Positions 15,001 to 31,300 of a stretch of DNA of 64,000 bases are shown here, piece after piece. Source of the stretch: Aphis gossypii. Lineage: Eukaryota > Arthropoda > Insecta > Hemiptera > Aphididae. The stretch covers positions 44,493,260 to 44,557,259 of the forward strand of contig NC_065530.1 in NCBI RefSeq assembly GCF_020184175.1, given 5' to 3'. Below the pieces are notes generated by a model, which ran no database searches, was not told where the DNA came from, and saw nothing but the letters and a program-made list of their open reading frames with translations. Position numbers and translations under genes: made by a program. Numbering within the stretch: the first letter of the stretch is position 1; each line of letters starts with the position of its first letter.

Positions 15001-16320
15001 TACTAACTTATCATAACGAATACGATAATATAATATAATGGTTTTATAATAATACAACGAACGAAAAACGGTTAATATTTTAAAACATAATGGTTCACAA
15101 ACTTAGCGGTTGACTCCTATACACACGCATTCATATTATACTATACTCGTTGATATTATGCATGTTGTCATAAAAATCTTACAAAATATTATGCAATGTA
15201 AAATAAGTATATAATAGATAATAAACTAAATAATGTTGATAAATTCAATAATAAGCAATTATTTTGTTTTTCATAAATATGATACATATATTTATACTTT
15301 GAGTAGGTTTAAATATTGTTAATAAATATATTCTTAACAAAAGTTTAGCGAAAAAAAATACAATTTTCAAAAGTGCACAAAATATTTGAATAATTTGGTT
15401 TAAAAATACCTTGAATTTTCTTTAAGTTTTAGCGTTGATAATGAATGGAAATTTATTTATATTATTTTACGGGTTAAACCCTTTGAAAAAAGAAATATAT
15501 CATAAGGTAAACCGTAATAGCATCTACATTTTCATCATTTTTCAAGAGAGCATTTAAATTATTTATATACGTTTGAGATCAAACCATATAAAAAAAATAT
15601 AATACACTCAAATATTAAAATAAAAACATACATTTAAAGATTTAGTTAAATATATTTAAATTTAACATTTGGTGATTTTTCTTTAAAATGAAATGAATTT
15701 GCCGAAGTCCCAATAATTAATAAGTTTCGATAAAAAATATAAATACATAATATAATAATGGTTAAATTAGGTACTTAGTACTGTTCAAGAACATATATAA
15801 TTGAATTGATTTTTTAAGAATATAATACTTGTATAATAAGACTAGCTGAACCTCACAGCTATAAATAATTAAGCAACTAATTTATACTCTTCATACGATT
15901 TAATTCAATTTTACTAGAAAATACTAATCAACTATAATATTATAATAACCCGCGACTGTCGTCGACAATGCCGTTATTGTAGTTCACCGAATACGTACTA
16001 CATTCATTTATATATATATATATATAATATATCATGATTACCATGAATATCATTATATCGATCTCCTAAAATACGCCTATTATAGATTTATATAAAAACT
16101 TCTGTTTTTAATTGATTTATATTTCAAACATAATCTTACGTCTGGGTGTCTAACACACAACAAACACTTAACACTTTTTATAAGATACAATACAAAATTG
16201 ATTCTTTTTATACAAATAAAAATGTATTAACGATATCAATAATAGAATTTAGTTTAAAATCTTACTTTAGAATTGCAAATAATTAACTGTTAAGTAACGC
16301 ACACAAACATATCCAGGTCG

Positions 16321-16352
<32 letters not shown>

Positions 16353-19300
16353 CTTCGTAATGTAGTCCCTATAGTCCGCAACCAGAGTTTGTTATATTTG
16401 TGAATAATAATACACATATTAAACAAACAAATAAACAAAAAAAAAAACATTTAAAGTCATTCAATCATTATTTAACATTAACTACAAATTGCAATCCTAT
16501 ACGAAAGCCCGGAAAGGTTAGGTTTTAAACACACTAAACTATAGACAAATTCATAGACAGTGATAGTCACAAAATAATTCAAAAGTATCTATTTATATCA
16601 ATGAATAAATTAAAATAAATTGATTAGTCTAAATTTCATACTATATATTATTTTTAAATTGATTTGGTACTCGCTTAGAATTTAATTTGTATACCGTTTC
16701 TTTATAACGTTTATTTAACAATAAAACGGATCGATTACCAATAACTCAAATAAGCGTTTTATTATATTATATTCAACAGGCGTTTCATAAACAATGAATC
16801 GAATTATTAAATTCAATTTAATGCTCACGTAGAATACATTTTAATTGAATTAATCTAGGCCGTACGCCTTGTACTCAATTTACCGCGGAGATTACAAATT
16901 GAATATTAACATTATTTTGAAGATGTTTGTTAGAATAAAAATATTAACCTGCATATTTAATAGATTTTCTAATTTTGTGTTCATCGTGAAAATAACACGT
17001 TTATACTGTTTGTGTAACCATACTAAGATTATTTAAAATAAATATAATATCGATTACGTTAATATATGTATATGGTACATATATATTACAATTTAAATAA
17101 AAAAATATAATCAAAAATTACCAATTAGTAATCACAATAGTTAAGTCATATTATTACACTCTTACATTTTAAGTTAAATTCAAGAAAAGACTAAGATTCA
17201 TTCATAAAAACAAAATATGAAATATGACGTAATCAGTGGTGTATGATAAAATATTTAATTATATATTAATGAAACGTTACACGAGTTAATTAGTGATAAT
17301 GAAAACATCCGAAATAATTTGATAATAAAACCTCAATAAAATAATACTTATAAATTATAATTGATAACAGATTTAGTTTTATAGTTCAAAATCACTAACT
17401 GGTATAAAGATAAGCTACCTATATTCTATATAATATGTTTAAGTGTAAGTCTTAGATCATATACAAAAAATAAAGCCATGTCATTTAGGTTCACGATTAA
17501 AGATATTATTATATATCTTTAATCGTGTTTAGGTTACACGTAATGTCGATTATGCACACATTAGCAACGAGTCGCGAGTTATGTGACCTCTACTACGCAT
17601 GCGCCAAGCGACGAGTTGCAAATTTATTTCGGCCTATTTATTCCTATAATAATTATATTCATTTTATAATATTTATAATATAATATAATATAACTTAAAG
17701 CCTTAAAAACAGATTATCAGTTACGTAATATTATTTTTATATTTATCATTATTGGGAAAAATGTGCGACAAGTCGTTTGCGCATGCGTAGTAGAGATCAC
17801 ATAACTCGCGACTGGTCGTAATATGTGCATCAAAATATTTAGCTGTGGCTCCATCCATTGTATATGATCTAAGGTTTAAGTCATATTAGGCGATAGAAAA
17901 AATTGAATTTACACGCTACGACCGTCTGCATATCAGACAAAATCGAATAATATCAAAATAAAAGCCAACCATAATTATTTAACGCTAGGTATATAAATAA
18001 AACATTTGATATGATAGACTGAAAGTATATTATATTTTTTTTATTCTTCTTGAATACTTGAAATATATAAAATAATTTTATTAATAATAATTTTTGACAC
18101 AGTTTAAAGATATAAAATACATTCATTGTTTAGATATTAAACACATAACTTGAAGTAAATATAGATATTTACATTATTTAAGAATAATATATCCTAAATA
18201 TATAATTCAAACAATGTAGGTACAGCATTATGAATCAAAAAACTGAACCCCTTTTTGTAATATGACAACAAACATCTAATTAACTTATGATTGATTAAAA
18301 AAATATTTTTAATAAAAATATTTTTAATAAAAATTACAAAACTGAGTTATTCAAAAATGTATTCACAAATTAAAACGTTGTTACGTTAATCGTTTGAATC
18401 AAATTAATGATAAATCATACAAAATGTTTCGCGACGGAGAGAGAATATATTTTAAAGGACTTTTATAATTTATTAGAAGAACTTATTTACTTACTTGATT
18501 ACAATTATATTTGTAATCAATGGATGACTTTATTCTGATCTAATTTTTGATAAAAAAAAAAAATAATAAAATCACATGTAACATGTTTAAAATATTATCA
18601 TATATATTTTATTCTGTATTTTTATTTTCACGAAATTACCTAAAAGTTGTTTTTATTTAAGATTCAACTAACAGTGAAATATTTCATAAAGACTTTAAAA
18701 TTATAAAATATCCTTTAAAAATTTTAAATTTTTGTAAAATGCTCTTAAGTATTTGTATTTTTAATCATACTTTCATGGCATATATTTTGCGCATACTTAG
18801 CTAAGTACAATCGACCATAAAATAAAAGCAAATGTATACAAATCCGAGTACTAATTAGTCATTAAATCAAAATTACATCATTATAAATCCAAAAAAAAAA
18901 AAAATTGATAAAAATGTTAAGTATAGGTACTAGGTAATTAATATAATTTATTTTTAAATGTTAACAAAATAATATTATATTTTTCTCACTAGCTGATACT
19001 ACGTAAATAATAACGTTTATTTACCACCCATATTCCCCAAATTACCAACTAAATTCAATAAATAATGGTACTAAAAACCATCCTGCGAGTTGAAAATTGA
19101 AATAGTACTAATCTAATAGGTGATAATAGACACAATAAAAATAATACATCATTTTAAAACTCACATATACATCCCTCCATTTAGAATCTAAATTCTGGTT
19201 GTCTGGTATATAATTTGAAAGTAATATTAATATACTATAAATTAAATTATATAGTCATAATATTATATAACTATATCAAACAAGAAATAGTTGATGATAT

Positions 19301-22300
19301 AAATACATAGAAAATTTTAGAAATTAATTTAAATATAGATTTAAGTTTAAATCATCCGAGAACATAGCGCCCATATTTGAAAAAACAATAAAATACGTTT
19401 ATTAAAAACTACTGAACCAAATAATTAAGTCTTAATATATATAGTCATTTACACTACATATATACAGACAGATATATTATAATATATATTCATTCATTTA
19501 TATAGATAAATAATAGACTAGATTCATCCAAGTTTCCTATATATTATCGGCCACCGAAAACATTATTTGAAATCGTCAATTACACCCGTTTTATTCATAA
19601 AATTTATTGGAATGGTGATAATAAAGTTATTGATAGAATTATTATTATTGAAGATTATTATTTGTATTAATATAATGATAATAATTGTACATTACTGTCT
19701 TAAATCAATATTTTCTATACATTTTGATATGACCGTTATTATTCATAACGGTAATAACATTCACTATACACATTATATTGCAGTGTACGCTTACACACAA
19801 TTATTTCTTAGACATAAATTAATTTATGTAAAATCGTATTTTTGGGATTTTCCCAATTTTTGAAGGGACGCACAAAAGGATAAGCCTAAGGTTGATTCTA
19901 AGGCACATCCGTGAAAACGCTCAGTAAATAAAAGTTTAATAAAATACATGTATATATTATATTATTGTTGTATATTATACCTATATAACATACTCAGTAT
20001 AGGTAATAAATAAAAATGCTAAAAAATTATATTTATAAATTGGATTGTGATCCATCTAGGTAATAAATATTCACGCTAGTATTCCAGGGGTAGATTATAA
20101 ACGTGGTTATGTACACATTGTTTGAATTTACAGTATACCTAATTTTAGGAACTATAATAGAGTTTTGAACAACAACTTTAAGCTGTATACGTAATAGATC
20201 AACATCTTCTGTTAATTTTAATTTATAGATTTGCTAAATGCTGAATAACCTAATACCTATACATATATTATAGACAACTGTTCAGATACAAAAACAAATA
20301 TTTTATAATAGCTTATAAATTCAATACAATATATATAACTAGATACAATTTAGTATATATAATGTATATCAATAAGTGATATTCAAATAGAATTACAATA
20401 TACGATTTATAAATTAAATCATTTTTTGATTGCAAGCAACGCTATACAATAAATAATGCTATTATAATAAACAAAATTATATACGTACGAGCGCTACCGT
20501 TAAAATGAATGCCTTCGTAAGATTTAAAATTCAAAATTCTTAAAATGACTAACACTACGATACAGTACTTATTATATAATTCGTATTCCACAAAATTCGT
20601 CATGATGTGAGATTCCTATTATATACAACATGTGTATACCTACCCTATTTTATATATAATTTTTTTTATTTTATTATATATATATATTTATCACATTCAT
20701 CATCCATCTTATACGAATAACATCATAATAATAAATGACCTCGATGTGATGCAATTTATAATCTTATGTAAACGAATCACTATACGATAAAAACGACAAT
20801 TTGAGTATACTCTACACTCACTTTGAAATGAAAGTCTCTTAGTGTTCCTTTAGATAGATTTTTTAGTAAAAATGTTCTTACATACTTTAAATTGATTAAA
20901 AGAATTTAAAATTATTAATTATAAGCTAAAAACAATTTAAAAATAAAAATAATTCCAGCTGAAATTTTCACCATCACTACGCCCGACGATACATGTAAAC
21001 TACAGCTATACATTGACGATAATCATCCCCATGCTCCCGTGGAAATACATTATAGTATCAATCCAGTACAAATATGTATATATATACAAATCTGCAATTA
21101 AGCACGATGAGTACTTAATGATGAAGATTTGGAGACATAAACACCAAATAGGAGAACGGCGGTCATTAAAAAATCTAGCACGCGCGCTCTCTGTGAATTC
21201 AACTATTATATTAAACCTATTACCCACATTTAGCATATTATAATACAGGATTGTACGCTTATACATAATACATACTACACACGTTTTTAGTTAGATATTA
21301 CTACACAACCATTCACTTTGTGCTGACTCCGGGCTAAACAAAAAAAAAAACAACAAAAACTGGTTGAAAGGGTCGCGACAACGTCGGTAGCATGCGGCAA
21401 TCGCGATCTCGGTCCGACAGCGCGCACGCGGAGGCATAGATGATTTCGTATTCGATTAAATAATAAGGTCAATAATCGATTTATTTTTCCGAGCAATAAC
21501 ATTGTTTGCTGCCACTGCAGTGTCGATATATATAGTTTATAGTGCAGGCCGCAGGTAACGGACAACGGTATTATTTATACGAGGTGTTGTCTTATATACA
21601 TAATACATACATATATTACATAAATATATATAATATATATTAATTCACACTTACGTCTTACACCTATTTCATTACAATAACGGCGATGAAAATAATCGTC
21701 GTAAAGTCACAGTAGGCGAGTTAGTAATAGTTTTATTATTATTATTATTATTATTATTAATATTATTATTGTGACGTTGTTGTTGTGCTACCGATTCCCA
21801 CCGCACAAATAATGTTAATTGGATTGGACAAATAACAATAGAATAATCGGCAAGTATAGCGAGTAAAATACGTTTTCTGAGCTAGGAAAAACAAAATTCG
21901 ATTCTGTTCGTCCAATATTCATCTGTAGTCTCAGCACTATACAACCAATTTACGCTCAGTATTAAATATTGATTGAGTATACAATTAAATCTAGCAATTT
22001 ATAGAAGTAAACACAATAATATACTTAGCATAAATATTAGGTATTAGATAATACCACAGAAGTAATAATTTTACAAATTATTAGGTATAAATAATCACAC
22101 TTCACATTGATAGCCTACCTCCAGTCCTCTTCTTAAACGACTAAATAATTTTGTAATAGGAATAGTGATTTTACGGACATAAAAATCTCGACGAGACACG
22201 TGTTAATTTTTAAATAATCCATCTCATATTTTTTTCTCTGTATAAACATTACATGCAAAGACATTTTATTTCGGTTTAGAACAAACATTTTAAATTGAAT

Positions 22301-25300
22301 TTCGAACGAATTTTGTGCTTTTTTCCATATTCCTTCCAGCTTGAGTTTGTCAGACTCACAATAATTACAGGTCACCGAGCCTACCAAATCTCAATACTCA
22401 GTCAATAGATAAGGCTGATTGTATTATAAAATCATTTGTATATATTATAACCACTATTTACAAACACTTTTTTTTATGACATTTAAACATTAATTAATTA
22501 ATTTGATTTACTGAAACTTATTGAAATAATGTATAATATACTCGTATAAATAATTTGTTATTTTACATTTTTACATGGACAAGTATATTTTACCTACACA
22601 CAATATTAAAGATTTATGGAGACAGTTTTAGACTAAAATAGTTTTTTTTAAAGACATTAGATCAACGGTTCACAACCTTTTTAAGATTATTACCCATAAA
22701 TAAAATTAGATATTATCAAATACCCCTTTCCCTCGAAAAAAAATCAGTTAAAAAAATAAATAATAATTTTTAATTTATTTATCATTATCAGTAAGTAATC
22801 TCCAAAGCTATACATATAAACATCAGTTATATTAATACATGCAATACTACAATCCTAGTAAACATAACTAATTCAGAGTCAATAATAATAAATAGAACAA
22901 AAAATAAACTGTACTCTCTTTATCCCTGAGAAAATCCCGTTTCACCTCTCAGGTTACAAATCGTAGCATTGCGATACCTTTATAGATTATGCATGTCATA
23001 CAAAACATAATACACATTTTATAAAAGTATTCCTTTCCCGGAGATTTAAAGATTATTTTAATATACGTCATTTTTAATTATTTTCTTCTATATATTTCCC
23101 AAACGATAATTAAACGAATAATATTTTTTCTTAACTTATATTTATTAGTTTTTTTTAATTTAATTATACTAAATATGTGTATAAAATGTAGAATTACGTA
23201 TTATATCTCAAAATTAAAGCTAATGATATTTCGATTAAGGTTTATGTTGACATAAATTATGAGAAATTATTAATTTTTCAACTATTATGTTTTGATGAAC
23301 TTATAACTTATAGATAATATGAAACATTTAAACTAATTAAAAATATTAATTTAAAAAGTAATTTACATACTTAAATATTTCACAAGAATATTTAAAGACA
23401 AATTGTGACAAAATGCATATGCAACAATATTCATCTAGTAATGAGAACTTGTAGTACAAGACTATATTCACTATACAGAAACAAGAATGAATAAGACATT
23501 TCGAAACAAAAGAATAATTTTGAATACGGTAAATACTAGTTCTTAAACAGTAGGTGTACTTAATAATACTATTTTGTCAAAAACCAGGACAAATAATATC
23601 ATTGTTGGTATAATTTTCTGGAGGCGATAAGTGAAATGGCTAGATGCATTGTTTATTCAGAATCTCATGTATTGATAGTTTGATGTCTCGAGTATATACA
23701 TAAAAAAAAGATAATGGATGTTATCCACGATGTTTTATGTAGGTCAATCTGACTAGAATATTTCGGTTATATTCATTAGAATCATTATTATTTTCATATT
23801 TATTTTATTAATGTTTCACACACGATGGATGTTTCTATGATCATCTAAGGTATCTAAATTGAATAATATTTTGACTACATCTGTTTTAAACTATTATTAA
23901 TTATTATATATTATAGGAATTATTAAAAATATAATTCACACCTGCAGGTCATAGATCCTAATAAAATAAACATAAACATAAAAAACTAGTTTTTAATTTT
24001 GTTATATTACGAAATATTGTATAAGTGAGGCTGACCAGTTTGTCATAAATATTAATACAAATAGTAAAAAACATATATTACAGTATACGTACTTTATTTT
24101 CCTTTACATGAATAAATCAATAAAGATTCCTTTGGCACCTTATGATTAATACAAAATTCAACGCAAATTTGTTTTAATACTTTAATTATATTCTCAAAAA
24201 TCAAAATAAGTAATTCTGATAATAATATTTCAATGGTTTAACTTTGAAATATAATATTGATATACAGGTAATAAACTCGAATAGAATACAATTACATACA
24301 AGTCATTAGGCATATACCTAATAGCATAATTAATAGTTTTCAATATTTTAATTATATTTACACCATCTCAGTTCAAAACAAAACAAAGAGAGCTTAGAGA
24401 ACCAATGATTGAGAACAAAACCTCTTTAATGACAATATTTATTATAAAAGTGCAATATCATACAGGAGTGTAAATATAAACATCCCTCCGTTTTATTAAA
24501 AATGCTATACATTTTTTATAATTAAAAAGAATATATAATTTTACTTTATGTAAAATGCAAAATAGGTACATAATACATATTTTGTACAACACTATTTTGT
24601 TAAATAAAACCTATTTCTAAAAGGCGAAGGAAATATAGGTACTTCTGTAAAACATTTGCAAAATGAAAATGTTGATTACTTTTAAATAAGTATATGCTCA
24701 ATACAAATTTAATATTTTAATCTTCAATTTTCAAAATAGTTCCAATTAATTCAAATCTAAATTATACTTTATATTATATTTTTGATTCGATGTTTTATTT
24801 ATGATCAATTATTTTTTTTTAATTTCATCATGTAAATTATAAAAATATACGTAAGAGAGAACACTTCTAAATGAGAAAACGCGTTTGTTAGCGGTTAAAA
24901 ACAATAAGGCGTGAATACAAAACCACTTCCTGGCTTAGGTCACACAACCCCACGTCCCCACATTTCATAAAACAAAAACCAACTCTTTGTCCAGATAAAA
25001 ACGGGGTGCAGCCTGAATTATGGTCTGTTTAAAGACTACGTTGATATTATTTTTCATATTTTCAAAAAATTATATACATATACAGTATAATAATTATTTA
25101 AATTAAGTGTCGTCAATGGGTTCTTATCCAACATTTTATATTCGATTATTACTCATACCACATAAACTAGTAGTGCATAAACTGTATAGATTATTTATTT
25201 CTAATAAAAACAAAAAAAATATTTTCTAGAAATAAATAATTTTTAAAGTTATTTTATAAAACATTATCATGTTTAATTATTTTTGTTACTTACTGAATTA

Positions 25301-28300
25301 TTTATTAAAATATTATTTCATTGAGATAAACCTCAATCTAACATAATATTATTTAGTAAGTATGTATACGATTAGTAAAAATTAATTGAAATCAAAAAAA
25401 CCACGGTATGATATTTAGGTAGTGAGCAGTTTATTTGAATGTTTCCCATATATTATTACTTTGCCGTTGTAGTTTAATTGCCTACCTTTTAGAAATAAGA
25501 TTAAAATAAAATGTCAGCAACTTATAAACAAATAAATATATTATAATTACCTACCTAACTTTACATGTAAAATTGTTTGAGTAAATAAATTGGTATATGA
25601 ATCTATCATATTCTTTATAATTTAAATGTTTAATATGGCGATATAATATTATTATACAAGAGTACTATTTACAGTTTTTTGTGTATGTTCATAATAAATA
25701 TTTATAAAAACTAAAAAAACTAGTAGGTAAGTACCTTATTAATATCACAATTAAAATACATGAGAAATTAAACATTAATACATACGAATTAGAGTAGCGG
25801 CAGTGTTTATTTTAAAAGATGTATGTAAACAAATGCATAATATATTCTGTACCACAAGAACGGTTTTGCCATAGGACATGCTCAACGCCCACAAAGAAGT
25901 CTGATGTTCTACAAAAATTACAAGTCCAATGCATGGTTTCAAGGACGCAATACTGTATAGGCATACAAATAATTGGGGAGGAAACTAAAAACTACAGAAA
26001 ACAACAACAATGGACCCTTTTTCGTGTGGGGTGATATGTTAAGTTACACTCGTAGTATATTCATACATTTTAGTCATTCAAAATGAATGAAGTTCGTTTC
26101 TGATTACAGAGCCACTTTTCTTTAACTATAGTATACAGACTACATATATAGGTACATTTAAATTTTCGCTCAGTATAATACGCTTGTAATATTAACCCAA
26201 GGACAATTCTATAGTTTTTTAATCATTACTATGATGGTTAGATTTTCACAATAAAACAACAATATACTTTTTGTTAAATTAAAAAAATCCTTGTACTGAT
26301 GAATGCGCATCCGTCGATGATAGCACATCAAAGAAATTGATTTTTAAATAATATGAGAGTAAGTTTATTATGTATTTAATACATTAAGACCTTGTAAAAT
26401 AAATCTACAAATAAATGTATATAATATATTGATTTAAAAGCTCCCACTTCCAAACTATAGTAATTAATAATATATTGATAATGCTAACCTTAAAAATTAT
26501 TGATTAAAATTAGAGACAATAAAATGTTTACATCCTTCTTAACATGAAATACAAGTAATGAGTTATGATTACTGAAAAATCGTCTATATTGTACAATATT
26601 ATGCAGTTTCTAATAAATGACACGGTAGATAGAAATTTTTTAAGTATCAATTAACTAAAAATTTTGCATAACGGATAATCGTTACCTGCTGCATATTTAA
26701 ACAAATAAAAAAAAACTTGGCAATTAATTTGTCCATAAAATCTCTCTATAAGGAAATCGACATCAGAAAAACATTTCCTTTGAGACTTAAAAACTCACTC
26801 GTAGTTGCACCTATACAATAATCTATTTATTATATACATTTGTTTGTACAAATCTGTATAAAACATATAGTTTATATTAGAACTAAATTAAAGTGAGAAA
26901 AATAAATAATCTATAATATCGAATTCTGCCGTATTAGTTCTTATTAAAATACTTTATAACCTATACTTAAACAATTAATTATGTGAATCGATGAAAATTA
27001 AATAAATATACGAGTACGTAGTCTAATACTCTAAAAATCTAATGCATATTAGACGATTTATATTATACCTACACAAAAATAAAATATATTATCACGCATG
27101 AAAATATATACACAAAAATACACATCCGAAAAAGTATCAAATACCTACGATGGGATAAGTAACGTACTCGATAGGCGCGCTCGCGAAAAACAACTTTTCC
27201 ACAATAACTGTAACAAAATTATAATAACTCTCGTCGTGGTGGTTGACGTGCGCCATATGTTCACTTTTCTCTCTATATGCTTGTGAGATATTTTATAAAA
27301 TAATATATACTATATAAATATTCAAAATATATAACGACATTTTTGAACAACCGTAAAGTTCCGAACACGGGAAGAAAATCTGGGTGCAATAATAAATTAT
27401 TATTATTATTATTAAGTGCCATATTATAGTGATGGTAACTGTAGTCAAAAAGAAAAATACATATAGTATATATTATATTCTATATAATATACTACGTATA
27501 TAATAACGTACTCACCGAATGGACTGAGAAATACGTTTTTTTTTTATTATTTTCGGAAGCACAAAAGAACTCCACGCATTCCTAGACGTAAATATAATAG
27601 ACGACGGATCTCGGCGACGTGAACGATATAATATACTATATATATATGTCATGCATGCAGAGAAAAAAACTTATAATAAACAATATTATATATAATACAC
27701 ATACACATACACACACACGATCGCGAACTCATGTGCACAAAAGAAACACCACACTCGCAAAGATACACGCGCGCACTGACGACCGCCGACCAGAGAAGAA
27801 CCTTCTTAATAATCTTAATTCTCCCAAGTGCAAGTACCTGTAGCATGCGTGCAGGCCATCGGAGACTGGAGAATCAGCGCGACTCGCGTATACTACGGTC
27901 GCCGCAGTTCCACTACTATACTACTACTACCACCACCATAACTACAATCGCCACTTTTGACGCACTCACTACGACTGCCGTCGATGACTCTGCGGTACCT
28001 ACTATACCTATATAATATAATATGGCTTCGCGATGATATTTTTTTATACACAATGTACACGCGGGATGAAGGTACGGTCTACCGATAACGGGATAAACAA
28101 ATAAGAAAAATATTATGAAAAATTCACCGGTTTCGCGCCATCGACCGCACATTAAACCATTAAACGCTTGTGCTGCTATCTCTACACACGCGCACGAATA
28201 AAACACGGGGTGTGTAATTTCATCATTACTATTTACGGTTCGTGAAAATCGCCCGAAATTATCTTTCGATTCACTCGCTAGATTATATATTTATATAAGT

Positions 28301-31300
28301 ATCTATGTACATAATATTATAATGGTAATGTACTAATGTATAATATGACAATGGTTAATGTTTAAAATAAAATACAAAGCAATCCATTTATCTACACAGA
28401 CCTTACTCTTTTCCCAAATTAATTCTAGCAGTTTTTGGAAAAAATAAAATTATCTAATTATCTACTATTTTTCCGTTAAAAACAATTTTTTTTTTTTTTT
28501 TTGATAGCATACATTTTTAATTTTGCAATTGGGAACAGAAGTCCACAAAAATGTTATGTAAATTAACAAATACCTTTTTTTATCATTAATATTGTAATTA
28601 AAGATTTTACGAACGAGTATTGAGTAAATCAAAACTTGGGGAGTATTTTTAATAATTTTATAATCTACTCGACTACTACTCATCTAAGCTATTTTTTATA
28701 ATACTTATCAATAAAAATATATAATATATTTATATAAATACATCAATATATATATTTTCAATGATTCCCATTATAAAATTCAAAGTACAAATAAATGTTC
28801 AAATAATGAAAAAACTTAAATAATAGTAAAACAATTACATTTTTTGTATAAGGTAGACAATACAAATTTAAAAATAAGTGTATCAAAACATAAGAAAACA
28901 CTACTTTCATTGTCATATGAGTCTACAAAAAAAAAAATTGTATATTATAAATACTTTTGTGTGTTTTTAATTAAATTTTTATCCCGTATACGAATTACAA
29001 TAATACATATTATCATTAATGTGACATTGTGACATAATAATTTGACAACCTATGTCCTAATTAGAAAACTGTCCATGTGGACGAACACCATCTGTATAAT
29101 TATAATACATGTGTCATGTATATTGTAGATTATACAATACACGATGAAGGAGTACTAAACGGTAATAAAATAATATCAGGAGTTAAAAAAAAAGTACAAT
29201 CATTTTTCGTAGCTATTTGTTTTTGATTACAATTTTTGCAATAGATTTTGTACGTAGATACACAGTTCAGTTCTCATCGATTGCATGTATAAATCGATAA
29301 TAGTATTTTGCGTTCGCTGTAAGAATTACACAGTCCCCAACACGACGGAAAATCCGTCCAGAATTTTTACTACCGTTTATTATACTCAAAATATACAATT
29401 TTAATACACCTAACGTTTATTTTGAATGCATTGAAGTATAATTTAGTAGTACAACTACTTTCAAAAAAAAAATTAATTTAAACGATAGTTTATTAAATAT
29501 AGCAATATGTTATATTATTACAAATCAATGAGAAATCTATTCATCTATATAATATCAACCTTATTTATTCGATGATCTACTATTTATTTAGTCAATACAG
29601 CGTTTAATTTACTATAAAATAAATTGTTTGAAAATTGGGGTTGATTATTGATGTTTATAGATATCGGTACCTATATATTGATATTGAATGTAATTATAAG
29701 ACTAATTATTGACTTGGTAATTATCGAAACTAATATTATTGTTGTATAGTATAAAATAAATAAATAAGTAATAGGTAGATAAAAAAAAATATAATTTTCA
29801 AAAAAATAAATAAAATTTGTCAAGTGAGTAACGCTTTGTTGTATAGTACGTCACTATAATAGATGTATTAAATTAAAATCCAATGATAGGTATCATTGTA
29901 TTTGTATACAAAAAACTATTCTGAACGGAGATAATTTGTCTGCCTAGAATATAATTTCTAGTGATTGGTATAAAAGGTGGTTTATGTTTTAATGGCTTGA
30001 ATATGCCAAAATTTAAGTTCTTTTATCAATATTATAAGCCAAACTTATAAGAAATCTTGTATTAAATTTTCAACTCTTAGCTACTTATCAACATTTTTTA
30101 TGAATTATACCTACAAAATAATTTGAAAATATTCATGACATTGACAAATTATTGTAATATTTGAACTTCAAAAGCTAATAAAAAATAATTGTGCCTATGT
30201 ATTCTTATAATTTTTTTAATCACTTATAAGACTAATTCTACTTATGAAGAGCTTTATATTACATTTTCAAGTATTTTGACTCAGTCAAAAAAAACTAAAC
30301 AAAAACGAATATTTCAAATGCCTAAAAATAGCATTAAAATAAGCTAAATACTTTGAAAAATAAATTTTGTAAATAAAATGCCTATCTAAATAACTGGTGA
30401 AATTTATAAGTATCTATGACTTATACTTTTTGAATAATAACAAATATTTAAAATCGTTTAACGATAAATCGTTATCGTTACGCTATTTTGTAAAAATTTT
30501 AAATTCAAACGCACTTAAAATTTTTCCTATAACGATTCTTCGAGTTTTATCTATAGCTATTTGAAGAAAAACTTATGGAAAACTTAGTGATGAATTTTTT
30601 AACCTAATCTTTGATAGAAACACAAAATTTTTTAAATATTTCAACTATAAAAATACTTGTAAATTTTCACGATTTTGACATATATCGTACAAATTTGAAC
30701 TATGAACGCTTATCGAAAATTTTTGGTATCTATAAATACCTTAAAAAGTCAAATATTTTGAAAATTCAACTGTAAATATATAAAACTAATACAAACATTT
30801 GATAAAAGTTTCAAGTAATTACAATGATCAGTTTTTGAATTACAATCATATAAATGTTTTTTTTTTTAAAACTGTTTTTAGGTACCTCTATAATGCACCA
30901 AGGATATTCCCTTTGCCATTGGAAATCACCCCCCTCCCAAGGTTAGTTTGAAATTGAAGGATTATTTCGACAAGTTAAGTTTTCACAAAAATGTCATTAC
31001 AAAAATCACATAAATCAATACATTCATTACTTTGTTCAGAATCTAATATTACCAACAGTTTTTTTTTTTAAATAATAGTTTTAATATACTATCTTCAATG
31101 ATCGTAATTTAAATGTTTACTTTAACATAATACATAAAACAACTATTACTTAAGAGGTATTTACATCCACAAATGCTGTCTTTGTTTATCATGAGTATAT
31201 TATAAAACGCATACGCTGGTATACTAAAGAAAAAAGTAATCCTTCAAATATTTATTTCAGACAAAAACCTAATAGAATTTTATAAAAGAAAGGAAGTTTT

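Noticed and set aside
19567..19863. 98-codon plus-strand frame
   Set aside because: Ile/Leu/Asn-rich translation of AT-rich intron, with no domain and no splice context.
25819..26034. 71-codon plus-strand frame, slightly less AT-rich
   Set aside because: No recognisable family or splice sites that fit a gene; kept out although the patch is a little unusual for the intron.
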